Shown here: in pieces, positions 49,426 through 59,977 of the stretch
Numbering within the stretch: position 1 is the stretch's first letter
How the letters are laid out: each line of letters starts with the position of its first letter
From: Pseudoalteromonas sp. '520P1 No. 423'
GTDB lineage: Bacteria > Pseudomonadota > Gammaproteobacteria > Enterobacterales > Alteromonadaceae
Assembly: GCF_001269985.1 (NCBI RefSeq)
Contig: NZ_BBZB01000001.1
Coordinates: 1,550,001-1,614,000, forward strand
Direction of reading: 5' to 3'
Length of the DNA stretch: 64,000 nt
Program-made: the position numbers and the translations under genes
Notes under the pieces: generated by a model
The model's input: only the letters and a program-made list of their open reading frames with translations
Databases searched by the model: none
What the model was told of the DNA's origin: nothing

Positions 49426-52400
49426 ATGACTCAACCCAATTTTGTTCATTTACGTGTCCATAGTGATTTTTCATTAGTTGATGGGTTAGGTAAAACAAAA
49501 CCTATTGTAGCTAAAGCTGCTGAAATGAATATGCCGGCTTTGGCTATTACAGATCAAATGAACTTATGTGGTTTAGTTCGTTTTTATGGTGCAGCACATG
49601 GTGCTGGCATAAAACCCCTTGTAGGTGCTGATTTCTGGTTACAATCACCAGAATTTGATGATGAAGTTTGTAGAATAACCGTTTTAGCGAAAAATAATGT
49701 TGGCTATAAAAATTTAACGGTTCTGATTTCTGAGGCTTTTTTACGAGGTCATGTTCAAAATCGTGCCATGATCGATAGAGAATGGTTGGTTGAACATAAA
49801 GAAGGCTTAATCTTATTATCTGGGGCTAAAGATGGTGACTTAGGTAAAGCGCTACTTAAAAATCAAGTTGAGAGTATTGAGTCTATCACTGATTTTTATC
49901 AAACCCATTTTCCAGATCATTATTATATAGAGCTAGTTAGAACCTCAAGAGCACAAGAAGAAGAGTATTTACATAAAGCTGTTCATCATGCCAATCAAAC
50001 AGACTTGCCAGTTGTAGCGACAAATGAAGTGGTATTTATTGAACCATCAAAATTTGATGCTCATGAAGTGCGCGTTGCTATTCACGATGGTTTTACCATA
50101 GATGATAAACGTAGGCCAAAACGATTCTCCCAACAGCAATACTTCAAAACAGCTGAAGAAATGGCTGAACTATTTTCTGATATTCCAGAAGCACTCGAAA
50201 ATACAGTAGAAATTGCAAAACGCTGTAATGTAACAATTCAATTAGGTACCTACTTCTTGCCGGATTATCCAACGGGAGGTCTCTCAATTGAAGACTTTTT
50301 AGTTCGTGTATCGATAGATGGTCTAGAAGAGCGTTTAGCGACGCTTTTTCCTGATGAAGAAGATAGAAAAGAAAAACGCGGTATATATGACGATAGACTA
50401 AAAGTTGAGCTTGATGTTGTAAATAAAATGGGATTCCCAGGTTACTTCCTGATCGTAATGGAGTTCATCCAGTGGAGTAAGGATAATAATATTCCTGTAG
50501 GGCCAGGACGTGGTTCAGGTGCAGGTTCATTAGTTGCTTATGCACTAAAAATTACCGATCTAGACCCATTAGAGTTTGACTTACTTTTCGAGCGATTCCT
50601 GAACCCTGAACGTGTTTCTATGCCGGATTTTGATATCGATTTCTGTATGGATAGGCGTGATGAAGTAATTGATCATGTTGCTGCACTATATGGTCGAGAT
50701 GCTGTATCTCAGATCATCACCTTTGGTACTATGGCGGCAAAAGCGGTAATACGAGATGTAGGTCGTGTATTAGGTCACCCTTACGGTTTTGTTGATCGGA
50801 TCTCAAAATTAGTACCGGGTGACCCTGGTATGACTTTAACAAAAGCATTTGAAGTAGAGCCAAGATTACCAGAAGCATACGATGGCGATGATGAAGTTAA
50901 AGAGCTTATCGACATGTGTCGTATTCTTGAAGGGTGTAACAGAAATGCCGGTAAACATGCCGGTGGTGTTGTTATATCGCCTACAACAATTACTGACTTT
51001 GCAGCACTGTATTGTGATGACGAAGGTAAGTTTCCAGTTACACAATTTGATAAAAATGATGTAGAAACAGCTGGTTTGGTAAAATTCGATTTCTTAGGTC
51101 TAAGAACACTGACAATTCTGCAGTGGGCTTTGGATATGACCAATGAAAGATTAACTCGAGAAAATAAAGAGTTAGTTGATATTGCTACTATCCCATTAGA
51201 TGATCAAAAAAGCATAGATTTATTACTAAGGGCTGAAACAACCGCGGTATTCCAATTGGAATCTCGTGGTATGAAAGACTTAGTACGCAGGCTTCAGCCA
51301 GATTGTTTTGAAGATATGATTGCCTTGGTAGCACTATTTAGACCAGGACCATTGCAATCAGGCATGGTAGATAACTTCATTGAGCGTAAGCATGGTCGTG
51401 AAGCAGTTTCTTACCCTGATGAAACTTGGCAACATGAGTCATTACAGCCAATTCTAGAGCCTACTTACGGTATCATCTTATACCAAGAACAAGTAATGCA
51501 AATTGCACAGGTATTATCTGGATACTCTCTAGGTGGTGCAGATATGCTGCGTCGTGCTATGGGTAAGAAAAAACCTGAAGAAATGGCAAAGCAACGTGCA
51601 ACGTTTGAAGAAGGCGCTGTTAATAATGGTGTAGATGGCGAGTTGGCCATGAAGATATTCGATTTGGTAGAGAAATTTGCCGGATACGGATTTAATAAAT
51701 CTCACTCAGCTGCATATGCACTTGTTTCTTATCAAACACTTTGGATGAAAACCCATCATCCTGCAGAATTTATGGCCGCAGTAATGTCGGCCGATATGGA
51801 TAATACAGATAAAATAGTCACACTAGTAGATGAGTGTGAAAATATGGACATGCCTTTATTACCACCTGATGTAAATTGTGGTTTATATAAATTCACTGTT
51901 AATTCACAAGGTCAAATTGTATATGGTTTAGGTGCCATAAAAGGTGTAGGTGAAGGCCCTGTAGATACAATTTTAGAAGCCAGATCCAGAATCGGTCAAT
52001 TCAAAGATTTATTTGATTTTTGTGCCAATATAGACCAAAAAAGACTGAATAAACGTGTTATTGAAAAATTAATCATGGCAGGTGCTTTAGATAGTTTAGG
52101 TCCAAAATTACCTGAGTCTAAAGATAAAAGTGCAATACAAGGTGCCCGCGCGACTTTAATAGCCAGTTTACCTGATGCAATTAAGTCTGCGACGCAACAC
52201 AATAAAGCGCAAGCTTTAGGACAAGATGACTTATTTGGTTTATTAGCAACTGAACCTGAAGATGTTGCACAAGCATTTGTACATGTCCCACGCTTTTCTG
52301 ATAATGAATGGTTAGAAGGTGAAAAAGAAACTTTAGGCCTTTATTTAACAGGGCACCCAATTAATCAATATAGAAAAGAGTTAAAACACTATATTAGCGG

Positions 52401-52941
52401 TAGATTAGTTGATTTGCAGCCAACTGAACGTGATGTGATGACAACTACGGCTGGTTTAGTGATAAGCACCCGAGTTTTGATTAATAAAAAAGGAAAACGT
52501 TGGGGCTTAATCACCTTAGATGATAAAAGTGCGCGCATGGATGTACGTTTTTTTCCTGAACAGTTTGAAACTTACGAAGAATTGTTACAAAATAACAATA
52601 TCTTGGTGATATCTGGACAGGTCAGCTTTGATAACTTCTCCGGAGGCCTTACAATGACTGCTCGGGAAGTGTGCAAGATAGAACAGGTGCGTGAAAAGCG
52701 CATTAGAAATATAAAAATGAAAGTTAAAATGCAGGATATTGATGGTAAGTTCTTCGATAAGTTGCAAAATGTACTTGAACCTTATAAATACGGCACCTGT
52801 CCTATCATTATAGAATATGAACGACCGGATATAATTTCGGAGCTTTCATTAGGAACGCAATGGTGTGTTACGCCAAGTGACGACTTATTACATAAGTTAG
52901 GTCAATTGGCGGCGCAAGATATAGATTTAGAATTTAACTAG
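49426..52941 (+). CDS. dnaE: DNA polymerase III subunit alpha
   Basis: A 1171-residue replicative polymerase. Domains: N-terminal PHP (about 1-270, beginning [15 protein letters not shown]); polymerase palm with catalytic acids in [12 protein letters not shown] (near residue 405) and in [11 protein letters not shown] (near 550); fingers with AGKHAGGVV; a helix-hairpin-helix region near 830; an OB fold near 995-1075; and a C-terminal tau-binding region. The beta-clamp motif region QDDLFGL is present near 930. Length is normal. Confidence 0.98.
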   Translation: MTQPNFVHLRVHSDFSLVDGLGKTKPIVAKAAEMNMPALAITDQMNLCGLVRFYGAAHGAGIKPLVGADFWLQSPEFDDEVCRITVLAKNNVGYKNLTVLISEAFLRGHVQNRAMIDREWLVEHKEGLILLSGAKDGDLGKALLKNQVESIESITDFYQTHFPDHYYIELVRTSRAQEEEYLHKAVHHANQTDLPVVATNEVVFIEPSKFDAHEVRVAIHDGFTIDDKRRPKRFSQQQYFKTAEEMAELFSDIPEALENTVEIAKRCNVTIQLGTYFLPDYPTGGLSIEDFLVRVSIDGLEERLATLFPDEEDRKEKRGIYDDRLKVELDVVNKMGFPGYFLIVMEFIQWSKDNNIPVGPGRGSGAGSLVAYALKITDLDPLEFDLLFERFLNPERVSMPDFDIDFCMDRRDEVIDHVAALYGRDAVSQIITFGTMAAKAVIRDVGRVLGHPYGFVDRISKLVPGDPGMTLTKAFEVEPRLPEAYDGDDEVKELIDMCRILEGCNRNAGKHAGGVVISPTTITDFAALYCDDEGKFPVTQFDKNDVETAGLVKFDFLGLRTLTILQWALDMTNERLTRENKELVDIATIPLDDQKSIDLLLRAETTAVFQLESRGMKDLVRRLQPDCFEDMIALVALFRPGPLQSGMVDNFIERKHGREAVSYPDETWQHESLQPILEPTYGIILYQEQVMQIAQVLSGYSLGGADMLRRAMGKKKPEEMAKQRATFEEGAVNNGVDGELAMKIFDLVEKFAGYGFNKSHSAAYALVSYQTLWMKTHHPAEFMAAVMSADMDNTDKIVTLVDECENMDMPLLPPDVNCGLYKFTVNSQGQIVYGLGAIKGVGEGPVDTILEARSRIGQFKDLFDFCANIDQKRLNKRVIEKLIMAGALDSLGPKLPESKDKSAIQGARATLIASLPDAIKSATQHNKAQALGQDDLFGLLATEPEDVAQAFVHVPRFSDNEWLEGEKETLGLYLTGHPINQYRKELKHYISGRLVDLQPTERDVMTTTAGLVISTRVLINKKGKRWGLITLDDKSARMDVRFFPEQFETYEELLQNNNILVISGQVSFDNFSGGLTMTAREVCKIEQVREKRIRNIKMKVKMQDIDGKFFDKLQNVLEPYKYGTCPIIIEYERPDIISELSLGTQWCVTPSDDLLHKLGQLAAQDIDLEFN

Positions 52942-52957
52942 TTAGGTCTTTTAGAGC

Positions 52958-53914
52958 ATGAGTCTCAATTATCTGGATTTCGAACTTCCAATTGCAGAAT
53001 TGGAAGCAAAAATTGAAGAATTACGTAGTATTGGTAACGTTGGTGAGTTAGATCTAAGTCTTGAAGACGAAGTAGGTCGCTTAAAAGACAAAAGTACAGA
53101 GCTAACTCAAAAAATATTTTCTGAGTTAGGCGCGTGGCAAGTGCAGCAATTAGCACGTCACCCGTTACGTCCTTATACACGTGATTATATTAATCATATA
53201 TTTACTGAGTTTGATGAATTGTGTGGTGATCGTGCTTTTGCAAATGATCCTGCAATTATCGGTGGTATTGCGCGTTTAGATGGCGAACCAGTTATGGTTA
53301 TTGGTCATCAAAAAGGTCGTGATACAGCTGAAAAAATTAAACGCAACTTTGGTATGCCAAAGCCAGAAGGTTACCGTAAAGCATTACGCTTAATGGAAAT
53401 GGCTGAACGTTTTAATATGCCAATTATTACTTTTATTGATACGCCAGGTGCATACCCAGGTGTCGGCGCTGAAGAGCGCGGTCAAAGTGAAGCAATTGCG
53501 AAAAACCTTAAAGTAATGGCTGGCCTTAAAGTGCCAACTATTTGTACTGTTATTGGTGAAGGTGGTTCTGGTGGTGCATTAGCAATTGGTGTGGGTGATC
53601 GTGTAAACATGCTGCAATATAGCACTTACTCGGTAATTTCTCCTGAAGGTTGTGCGTCAATTCTTTGGAAAAGCGCTGAAAAAGCATTTTTAGCTGCAGA
53701 AGCTATGGGTGTAACCGCAGATCGTGTTAAAGAATTAGACCTAATCAACAATATTGTTGATGAACCTATGGGCGGCGCACATCGCAACCATGAAGGCATG
53801 GCTAAAAACTTAAAGGCACAATTAAAGCGTGATTTATCTGATCTTAAAGCGCTTTCTACTGATGAAATGCTTGAGCAAAGATATGATCGTTTAATGTCAT
53901 TTGGTTATTGCTAA
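52958..53914 (+). CDS. accA: Acetyl-CoA carboxylase carboxyltransferase subunit alpha
   Basis: A 318-residue subunit that, with AccD, transfers CO2 from biotin to acetyl-CoA. The N-terminal [18 protein letters not shown] helix and the crotonase-like core with [20 protein letters not shown] and [15 protein letters not shown] (oxyanion-hole glycines) are clear. Conserved dnaE-accA-tilS order. A terminator hairpin follows only 5 bases after the stop codon. Confidence 0.98.
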   Translation: MSLNYLDFELPIAELEAKIEELRSIGNVGELDLSLEDEVGRLKDKSTELTQKIFSELGAWQVQQLARHPLRPYTRDYINHIFTEFDELCGDRAFANDPAIIGGIARLDGEPVMVIGHQKGRDTAEKIKRNFGMPKPEGYRKALRLMEMAERFNMPIITFIDTPGAYPGVGAEERGQSEAIAKNLKVMAGLKVPTICTVIGEGGSGGALAIGVGDRVNMLQYSTYSVISPEGCASILWKSAEKAFLAAEAMGVTADRVKELDLINNIVDEPMGGAHRNHEGMAKNLKAQLKRDLSDLKALSTDEMLEQRYDRLMSFGYC

Positions 53915-53919
53915 TGAAT

Positions 53920-53943
53920 AGACTGCTTAGGGCAGTCTTTTTA
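53920..53943 (+). terminator. accA terminator abutting the tilS start
   Basis: A 7-bp stem agactgc / gcagtct with a short loop, then five T. The tilS ATG begins right after the T-run, so the terminator occupies the place where a tilS ribosome site would be. Confidence 0.75.
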
Positions 53944-55295
53944 TGAAAGCTTCTAAAATATATAAAATATTCAGCAATGTTGTTTTTAAAAAGCTGAAAA
54001 CTATAAAGCCACATTCAAACTCTTTGACTGTGGCTTTGTCTGGTGGAGTAGACTCAGTTGTTTTGCTTCATTTAGCCAATACCTTTCAAAAAGACAATCC
54101 CGATATATCCGTAAGTGCGATTCATGTTGATCATGGCCTAAGTAATAATGCTAAAGATTGGCAGCTATTTTGCGCTCAACTGTGTGAAAAACTAAATATA
54201 CCACTGAAAACTTCCCAAGTTGAAGTTAATAAAAAGACTAGGCAAAGTTTAGAAGCCGTTGCCAGAGAACAAAGATATCTCGCTTTATTTGAGCTATCAG
54301 ATGCCAGTAGTGTTATTTTATTAGGACAACATCAAGACGATCAGGTTGAGACTTTTTTACTGCAATTAAAAAGAGGTTCGGGTTTAGCGGGTTTAAGTGC
54401 CATGGCAAGCTTAAGCACACAACAAGGGCGTTATTTATTAAGACCATTATTGAATATATCCCGAGCCCAGATAGAAAGCTTTGCAACCGATTTTGCTATT
54501 AAACATATTAATGATGAATCAAATGATAATAAAAGCTTTGACCGTAATTACTTGCGTCATGATATTGTGCCGCAATTAAATGAGCGATTTAGGGGTTTTA
54601 ATTCATGTGTATCGCGCAGTGTAGAGTTATTACAGCAGCAGCAAAGTTTAATAGATGAAATATCACAATCAGATTTAGACCAAGCTTATAACGTATCTCA
54701 AGCAAAAGGTGATAGGGCATTACCTGTTTGCTTTTTATCCTCGCTGTCTTTTGCAAGGCAAGCAAATTTAGTGAGGTTTTGGCTTGGTAAACATAATTTA
54801 TTAATGCCATCAAAAGTCATTTTAGAGCAAATTTTAAATCAAGCCGCCAATGCTAAAATTGATGCCAAAATTAATATCGCACTAGGTAATCACTCAATAC
54901 AAAGGTTTCGAAATGAGCTTTATATTGTTGCTGAATATGAACCCATTTTAGATGTGTACGACTGTGATTCAGATACCATTTTATTAGGTAATGGCAATTC
55001 ATTGGCTAAATACCAAGGGAAAGGCATTAGAGATATTAAACCTGATGAAAAATTGAGTGTGCGTTTTTCTAACTTGAAAGTACGGATTAAACCGAGCAAT
55101 AAACCGGGTAGCAATACCGTAAAGCATTGGCTTAAAGATGCAAAAGTGCCGCCTTGGCAGCGTGCTGCTGTGCCACAGATTTACTATAATGACACTTTGG
55201 TGCAAGTAGTTGGCTATTTTATTAATGATGATTATGCACAAGATCAAGGTGTATTCTGGCAATTAAAAGAAGATATTTTAAATGAGAACAAATGA
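53943..55295 (+). CDS. tilS: tRNA(Ile)-lysidine synthase TilS
   Basis: A 450-residue ATP-dependent enzyme that converts C34 of tRNA-Ile(CAU) to lysidine. PP-loop motif ALSGGVDSVVLLHLA near residues 31-45; HVDHGLS and LLGQHQDDQVETFLLQLKRGSGLAGL follow; the C-terminal TilS-specific domains end near 445. No Shine-Dalgarno is visible, because the ATG directly follows a terminator T-run; the N-terminus is some 16 residues longer than in E. coli before the P-loop, so a later non-ATG start is possible. Confidence 0.95.
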   Translation: MKASKIYKIFSNVVFKKLKTIKPHSNSLTVALSGGVDSVVLLHLANTFQKDNPDISVSAIHVDHGLSNNAKDWQLFCAQLCEKLNIPLKTSQVEVNKKTRQSLEAVAREQRYLALFELSDASSVILLGQHQDDQVETFLLQLKRGSGLAGLSAMASLSTQQGRYLLRPLLNISRAQIESFATDFAIKHINDESNDNKSFDRNYLRHDIVPQLNERFRGFNSCVSRSVELLQQQQSLIDEISQSDLDQAYNVSQAKGDRALPVCFLSSLSFARQANLVRFWLGKHNLLMPSKVILEQILNQAANAKIDAKINIALGNHSIQRFRNELYIVAEYEPILDVYDCDSDTILLGNGNSLAKYQGKGIRDIKPDEKLSVRFSNLKVRIKPSNKPGSNTVKHWLKDAKVPPWQRAAVPQIYYNDTLVQVVGYFINDDYAQDQGVFWQLKEDILNENK

Positions 55296-55620
55296 TCAAG
55301 TCGGAAAATCAATAATTTCAAAAGCTTATATAGGATTAATAATATCATTAATTATTATTTGTATTTTATGTTTTTCAAGTGAAGTATTTTTATTTGCCAT
55401 TATAAATGGTGTGATTGCAGGCAAACTGACATCTCTATTTTTATTATTTTATTGGCGAGGTAAGGGTGGCAGCTTTTTTATCATCGCTTTGTTGAGCCCA
55501 CTAGTTGCTATAATAATGACAAGTCTGCCTAATTTTATTTCTTTATTTCAATTAGTCAGCGCTTATTTTATCGGTGCTTCAGCATTGTTAATGCTTTATG
55601 GTTTTACTGAGAAAAAATAA
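55282..55620 (+). CDS. Small integral membrane protein, unknown function
   Basis: A 112-residue protein with about four hydrophobic helices separated by short polar turns (RGKGG, then a charged FTEKK end). I do not recognise a family; the size and topology recall ATP synthase subunit I-like proteins but no specific motif supports this. It overlaps the end of tilS by 14 nt in another frame, and the convergent GGDEF gene lies 30 bases on. Translational coupling to tilS is likely. Confidence 0.7.
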   Translation: MRTNDQVGKSIISKAYIGLIISLIIICILCFSSEVFLFAIINGVIAGKLTSLFLLFYWRGKGGSFFIIALLSPLVAIIMTSLPNFISLFQLVSAYFIGASALLMLYGFTEKK

Positions 55621-55635
55621 AATTTTATATGGAAG

Positions 55636-55652
55636 AAAGGACAAGCTCCTTT
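55636..55652. terminator. Weak hairpin between convergent genes
   Basis: Stem aaagga / tccttt with a caagc loop, touching the stop of the GGDEF gene. T-runs are short, so efficiency is doubtful. Confidence 0.4.
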
Positions 55653-56550
55653 ATTTCATAATTTCAAAGCAATCTCGACCATTTTTTTTAGCCTTATATA
55701 ACGCTTTATCAGCACGTTCAAACACAGACACTTGGTCATCACTGACCTTAGCTAAAGTGAAACCTATGCTAGTTGTTACTTGATGTTTTGCTAAAAGCGC
55801 ATCTTGATGAACTAGTATCTGCATTCTATTTGCAATAATATTGCACGCATTTTCTTGGTTATCATCAACTAAAATAGCAAATTCATCACCTCCAAATCGA
55901 AATACGGTATCAATGCCACGAATACTTTGAAGTAACAGCTTTGAAAATTGTACTAAAACGCGATCGCCAAATAAATGCCCATGGGTATCATTTACTTGTT
56001 TGAAGTTATCTAAATCTAATAGCATTAAACCAAAATGTCTATGATGTCGGCGACAGCGGTCTAATTTTTTACATAAGTAGTCATTAAAATGACTGCGATT
56101 GCTTAAGCCTGTTAATATGTCTTTTGTTGCTAACTTTTTAACACGGTAAAACATAAGCGCATTTCTAAGAGGGTAAACAAGTACACTATGCAGTCTTTGG
56201 AGTTTCTCTTTAAGGAAAATACTGATCGGTTTTTTAGTAAAATAAACTAATTGCCCCAATCTCTCATTTTCAATTTCTAAATCAAAAGAAACAGTTTGGC
56301 CTAAATTTTTACTCCCTGTCATTTCAACAACGCCATCAATACTATGAAACTGTAGGCCGTCTATCGGTAATAACTTTGCCGCTTCGAATGAAAAAATATT
56401 GATAAGTTTATCCAGCTCTAAGGTTTTTTGAAGTTGAGCGACTAAACTATGAATATTCCCATCATTAGTAGAGCGGTAAGAATTAGCCGTAGGAGGCAAA
56501 TATTGTCCTCTAGTTGAAGAAGCGTGTGTTAAAACATGTACATTTTCCAC
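55651..56550 (-). CDS. GGDEF-domain diguanylate cyclase
   Basis: A 299-residue cytoplasmic protein. The C-terminal GGDEF domain (about 138-299) starts at ATKDILTGLSNRSHFNDYL and has the active-site motif FGGDEFAI. The allosteric inhibitory I-site RxxD is intact (RGID) five residues before GGDEF, so product inhibition by c-di-GMP is expected. The N-terminal 130 residues hold no membrane helix and look like a diverged GAF-type sensor (LDKLINIFSFEAAKLLPIDGLQF). No EAL domain. It should make c-di-GMP and so favour attached growth. Confidence 0.9.
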   Translation of the reverse strand: MENVHVLTHASSTRGQYLPPTANSYRSTNDGNIHSLVAQLQKTLELDKLINIFSFEAAKLLPIDGLQFHSIDGVVEMTGSKNLGQTVSFDLEIENERLGQLVYFTKKPISIFLKEKLQRLHSVLVYPLRNALMFYRVKKLATKDILTGLSNRSHFNDYLCKKLDRCRRHHRHFGLMLLDLDNFKQVNDTHGHLFGDRVLVQFSKLLLQSIRGIDTVFRFGGDEFAILVDDNQENACNIIANRMQILVHQDALLAKHQVTTSIGFTLAKVSDDQVSVFERADKALYKAKKNGRDCFEIMK

Positions 56551-56745
56551 TTGTATTCTCCGTTAATGGAATTGCGATAAGGGTCTAATTAGTACAAAAT
56601 CATGTTTGCAGGTATTGTGCCAAATATCACAATAATTAAATATTTTGATAAAAATAATATGATAACTAGAATTAAAACAATTACTTGCTATATTTGATAA
56701 ATAAAAGCGATATTTAGATTAATAAAAATATAAGGGATTTAATAA

Positions 56746-58716
56746 TTGCAGAGTGTTTTTACTGAAATTTTTAGTTTATTAGTTATTGCGGCATTGCTCG
56801 TATGGGTTTTTAAAAGAATTAATTTACCTCCTATTTTAGCCTATCTTGCGACGGGTATTTTTGCAGGCCCTCATGCTTTAGGTTGGATCACAGATTATCA
56901 AGAAATTCATTTGGTTGCAGAGTTTGGCATCGTGTTTTTATTGTTTTCGCTAGGCTTAGAATTTTCAATTCCTAAACTAGTCGCCATGAGGCATATCGTA
57001 TTCGGATTAGGCTCGGCACAAGTCGGGATCTCTACTTTTTTAATTATGTTAGTTGCGATAATTTTTGGCACTAATTGGCTCAGTGCATTCAGTATCGCCA
57101 GTTTATTGGCACTTTCATCAACAGCTATAGTTGTTAAACAATTAAGTGAATCGGGTGAATTACATACTCGCAGAGGGCAATTAGCCATTGGCATATTGTT
57201 ATTTCAAGATATAGCGGTTGTGCCTTTATTAATCGCATTACCTTTATTAGCAGGTGAAGGAGAGCAGTTATTAGTTGTTGCACTTTTAATTGCGCTTGCT
57301 AAAGGCGCATTAGTGTGTGGACTGTTGTGGGCAATTGGTAAATGGGTTTTACCGCGGGTATTTAATGCGGTTGCTCAAGTGAGAACTGATGAGTTATTTG
57401 TTTTAACGACTTTATTAGTGACATTATTTGCCAGCGCATTGACACACTTCTTTGGCTTATCTATGGCATTAGGTGCATTTTTAGCTGGAATTATGCTTGG
57501 AGAAAGTCAATATCGGCATCAGTTAGAAGCGGATATCAGACCGTTTCGTGATATTTTAATGGGATTATTTTTTGTAACTGTAGGTATGCAACTTGATATG
57601 GCATTCGTATTTATGAATGCTAATTGGGTGATTTTAGGTTTAGTAGGGCTCATTTTAATTAAGTGTTTAGTGATTAAACTGCTTGCTCGCATGATGGGCG
57701 AAAGTCAAAAGGATGCGTGGTCTACTGGGTTAATGTTATGCCAAATGGGTGAGTTTGGTTTTGTTTTAATTGCATTGGCTTTACAGAATCAAATTATAGC
57801 CTCGTCATATGCGTCTTTATTAATTGCTGTAGGTGTATTATCAATGGCAATTACCCCTAATTTAATTGATAACAATCAAAAAATAGCTAAGGTTTTGTCG
57901 AGTAAAGAAAAGGACAAAAATAAACATGATGAAAAGCCGACCTTTAAATCTGAATTAGAACAGCATGTTGTAATTTGTGGTTTTGGTCGAGTAGGGCAAA
58001 CAGTTGCACGTTTTTTAAAAACAGAAGCAATCCCCTATATTGCATTAGATTTAGATCCTGTTCGTATAAGGGAAGCGCAAGCAGCCGGAGAAAACGTACA
58101 TTTTGGTCATGTTAAACATAAAGAAGTGTTAAATGCCGCAGGGGTTAAAAATAGCCGGTTAGTTATCATCACCTTTGCTGATTATGATAAGTCGACTGCA
58201 ATTGTAAGTGTACTAAAAAGTATAAGTGAGACTGTTAAAATATTAGTAAGGATGAAAGATGATAGTCGTTTAGACGAATTAAAAGATGCCGGTGTTACTG
58301 AGGTAGTACCTGAGTCTTTAGAGGGCAGTTTAATGCTGGTCTCTCATGTATTGTTTATGTCAGGAGTTCCCGTTAAACGTATTCTACGTAGGGTGCAACA
58401 AGAGCGTAAAAATAGGTATGGCATACTACATGGCTATTTTCCGGGAGAGAATTCAGATTTACCACCTAGCTCAATAGAAAGGTTAGAACATTTACATGCA
58501 GTCGCACTCTCAGATGATGCTTTTGCTATTAATAAAAGTCTAGAAGAGTTAGCGCTAGATAAAAAACGCGTCGATATAATGGGTTTACGCAGAGAAGGTA
58601 AAGAAATATCAAAACCGGCTCTTGATATGATTTTACAAAGCCAAGATATTTTGGTGATCAGAGGAAAACCAAGAAAAGTAGAAAGAGTCGAAAGATATTT
58701 ACTTGAAGGGGATTAA
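56746..58716 (+). CDS. CPA2 monovalent cation:proton antiporter (KefB-like)
   Basis: A 656-residue transporter: an Na+/H+-exchanger domain of about 12 helices (residues 1-380), then an RCK/TrkA-N NAD-binding domain (about 405-520; GFGRVGQTVARFL) and a TrkA-C domain (about 570-650). This is the KefB/KefC/YbaL architecture, K+ or Na+ efflux gated by a nucleotide-binding domain. Start is TTG at 56746 with aaggga upstream; no closer ATG fits the first helix. No kefF/kefG ancillary gene is adjacent, so glutathione gating cannot be inferred. Confidence 0.9.
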   Translation: MQSVFTEIFSLLVIAALLVWVFKRINLPPILAYLATGIFAGPHALGWITDYQEIHLVAEFGIVFLLFSLGLEFSIPKLVAMRHIVFGLGSAQVGISTFLIMLVAIIFGTNWLSAFSIASLLALSSTAIVVKQLSESGELHTRRGQLAIGILLFQDIAVVPLLIALPLLAGEGEQLLVVALLIALAKGALVCGLLWAIGKWVLPRVFNAVAQVRTDELFVLTTLLVTLFASALTHFFGLSMALGAFLAGIMLGESQYRHQLEADIRPFRDILMGLFFVTVGMQLDMAFVFMNANWVILGLVGLILIKCLVIKLLARMMGESQKDAWSTGLMLCQMGEFGFVLIALALQNQIIASSYASLLIAVGVLSMAITPNLIDNNQKIAKVLSSKEKDKNKHDEKPTFKSELEQHVVICGFGRVGQTVARFLKTEAIPYIALDLDPVRIREAQAAGENVHFGHVKHKEVLNAAGVKNSRLVIITFADYDKSTAIVSVLKSISETVKILVRMKDDSRLDELKDAGVTEVVPESLEGSLMLVSHVLFMSGVPVKRILRRVQQERKNRYGILHGYFPGENSDLPPSSIERLEHLHAVALSDDAFAINKSLEELALDKKRVDIMGLRREGKEISKPALDMILQSQDILVIRGKPRKVERVERYLLEGD

Positions 58717-58726
58717 CATTGCTAGC

Positions 58727-59887
58727 CTAATCACACTTTATATCTAAAAACTCTAAAATTTCATCAATTTGATTTAATCCATCTTCATATCCGATCTCAA
58801 TTAAATGTCGAGTATAAGATTTTTCAAATAATAAATAACTGGTTAAACTTGATTCAGAATGCGCTTTCACCCCAATTAATCTCAAAATCATTTTTATAGC
58901 AAAAGGCATTCTATCGTAATGTTCACACGCAATTGCATTAAAGTTTTTAGAGGGATTAATTACAAAAGTTTCTACTCGCTTTAACTCTTGATGTTTATCT
59001 TTGGCAGGTAATAAAGAGACTGTGCGATTAACACGTTCTAGCCTTTCAATGTCAGAATGTAAAGTATCAGAAAATATCGTATCTAATAAGTGACCTGCAA
59101 TACTAGAAATACCCGGGTAGTGAGGCTGAAAACCCAAGTATTTATTATCTTTAGGTTGATCGACACCTATGATAAATATTTTATTGGCACCTAAATGAAT
59201 CGGTGGACTTAATGGTGAGAGTTGATGAATTGACCCATCACCAAAATAAGCCTGGTTGATTTTAATACTAGGAAAAACCATAGGAATTGCGCTTGAAGCC
59301 ATTAAATGCTCAATATTAATTTGAGATTGCTCTCCACAGCGTTTAGCTCTTTTCCACGGCACAGTGTTTTTAGCTTGATAAAAAGCGACAGATTCTCCAC
59401 TGGTATAGCTTGAAGCTGTGACAGAAAGCGCTCTTAAATAACCATTGGCAATATTTTTATCTATTCTTTTTAGCTCCATGACACTTTTTAAATATGCTCT
59501 TAAAGGTTGGTTATCAAGCAGACTTGCTGGTGAATGATTTAAATGATCAGACTGAAAACTACCTAGGATATTTGAAAATAAATGGCAAAAAACATGGCGT
59601 AAGTCACTATGATAAACTTGGTTTGTGCTAAAGTTTTTCCATACCCACTCTAGTTTTTTTACGCCTAGGTGAAAACAAGAAGCATAACTGGCAAGAGCCG
59701 TTGCATTGATTGCACCTGCTGACGTTCCGTTTATAATACCAAAAGGGGATGGGCAGTTACGTGGTAACTTTGTTGCTATAGCTTTGAGCACGCCAACTTG
59801 ATAAGCTGCTCGTGCGCCACCTCCGGTCAATAACAAGGCCGTTTTATTTGCTGGCACAATATTATGCTTAGTTGCTTTTTTTATCAT
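58727..59887 (-). CDS. Patatin-like phospholipase
   Basis: A 386-residue protein with the patatin catalytic dyad. The oxyanion loop is GGGARAAYQVGVL (about residues 22-34), the nucleophile Ser is in GTSAG near 55, and the catalytic Asp is in FGDGSIHQ near 215. No signal peptide is seen, so it is probably cytoplasmic or membrane-associated. The C-terminal 130 residues match the extension of bacterial patatins often annotated DUF3336-less RssA-like proteins, without a clear motif. Substrate is unknown. Confidence 0.88.
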   Translation of the reverse strand: MIKKATKHNIVPANKTALLLTGGGARAAYQVGVLKAIATKLPRNCPSPFGIINGTSAGAINATALASYASCFHLGVKKLEWVWKNFSTNQVYHSDLRHVFCHLFSNILGSFQSDHLNHSPASLLDNQPLRAYLKSVMELKRIDKNIANGYLRALSVTASSYTSGESVAFYQAKNTVPWKRAKRCGEQSQINIEHLMASSAIPMVFPSIKINQAYFGDGSIHQLSPLSPPIHLGANKIFIIGVDQPKDNKYLGFQPHYPGISSIAGHLLDTIFSDTLHSDIERLERVNRTVSLLPAKDKHQELKRVETFVINPSKNFNAIACEHYDRMPFAIKMILRLIGVKAHSESSLTSYLLFEKSYTRHLIEIGYEDGLNQIDEILEFLDIKCD

Positions 59888-59977
59888 ATAGGCATAATCA
59901 GCTTTTGTTAGGGTATTTTCTTTAATTTAGAAGATATTGAATTAAAAAGAAATTGTTTATTTGTATATGAGTGAAAT

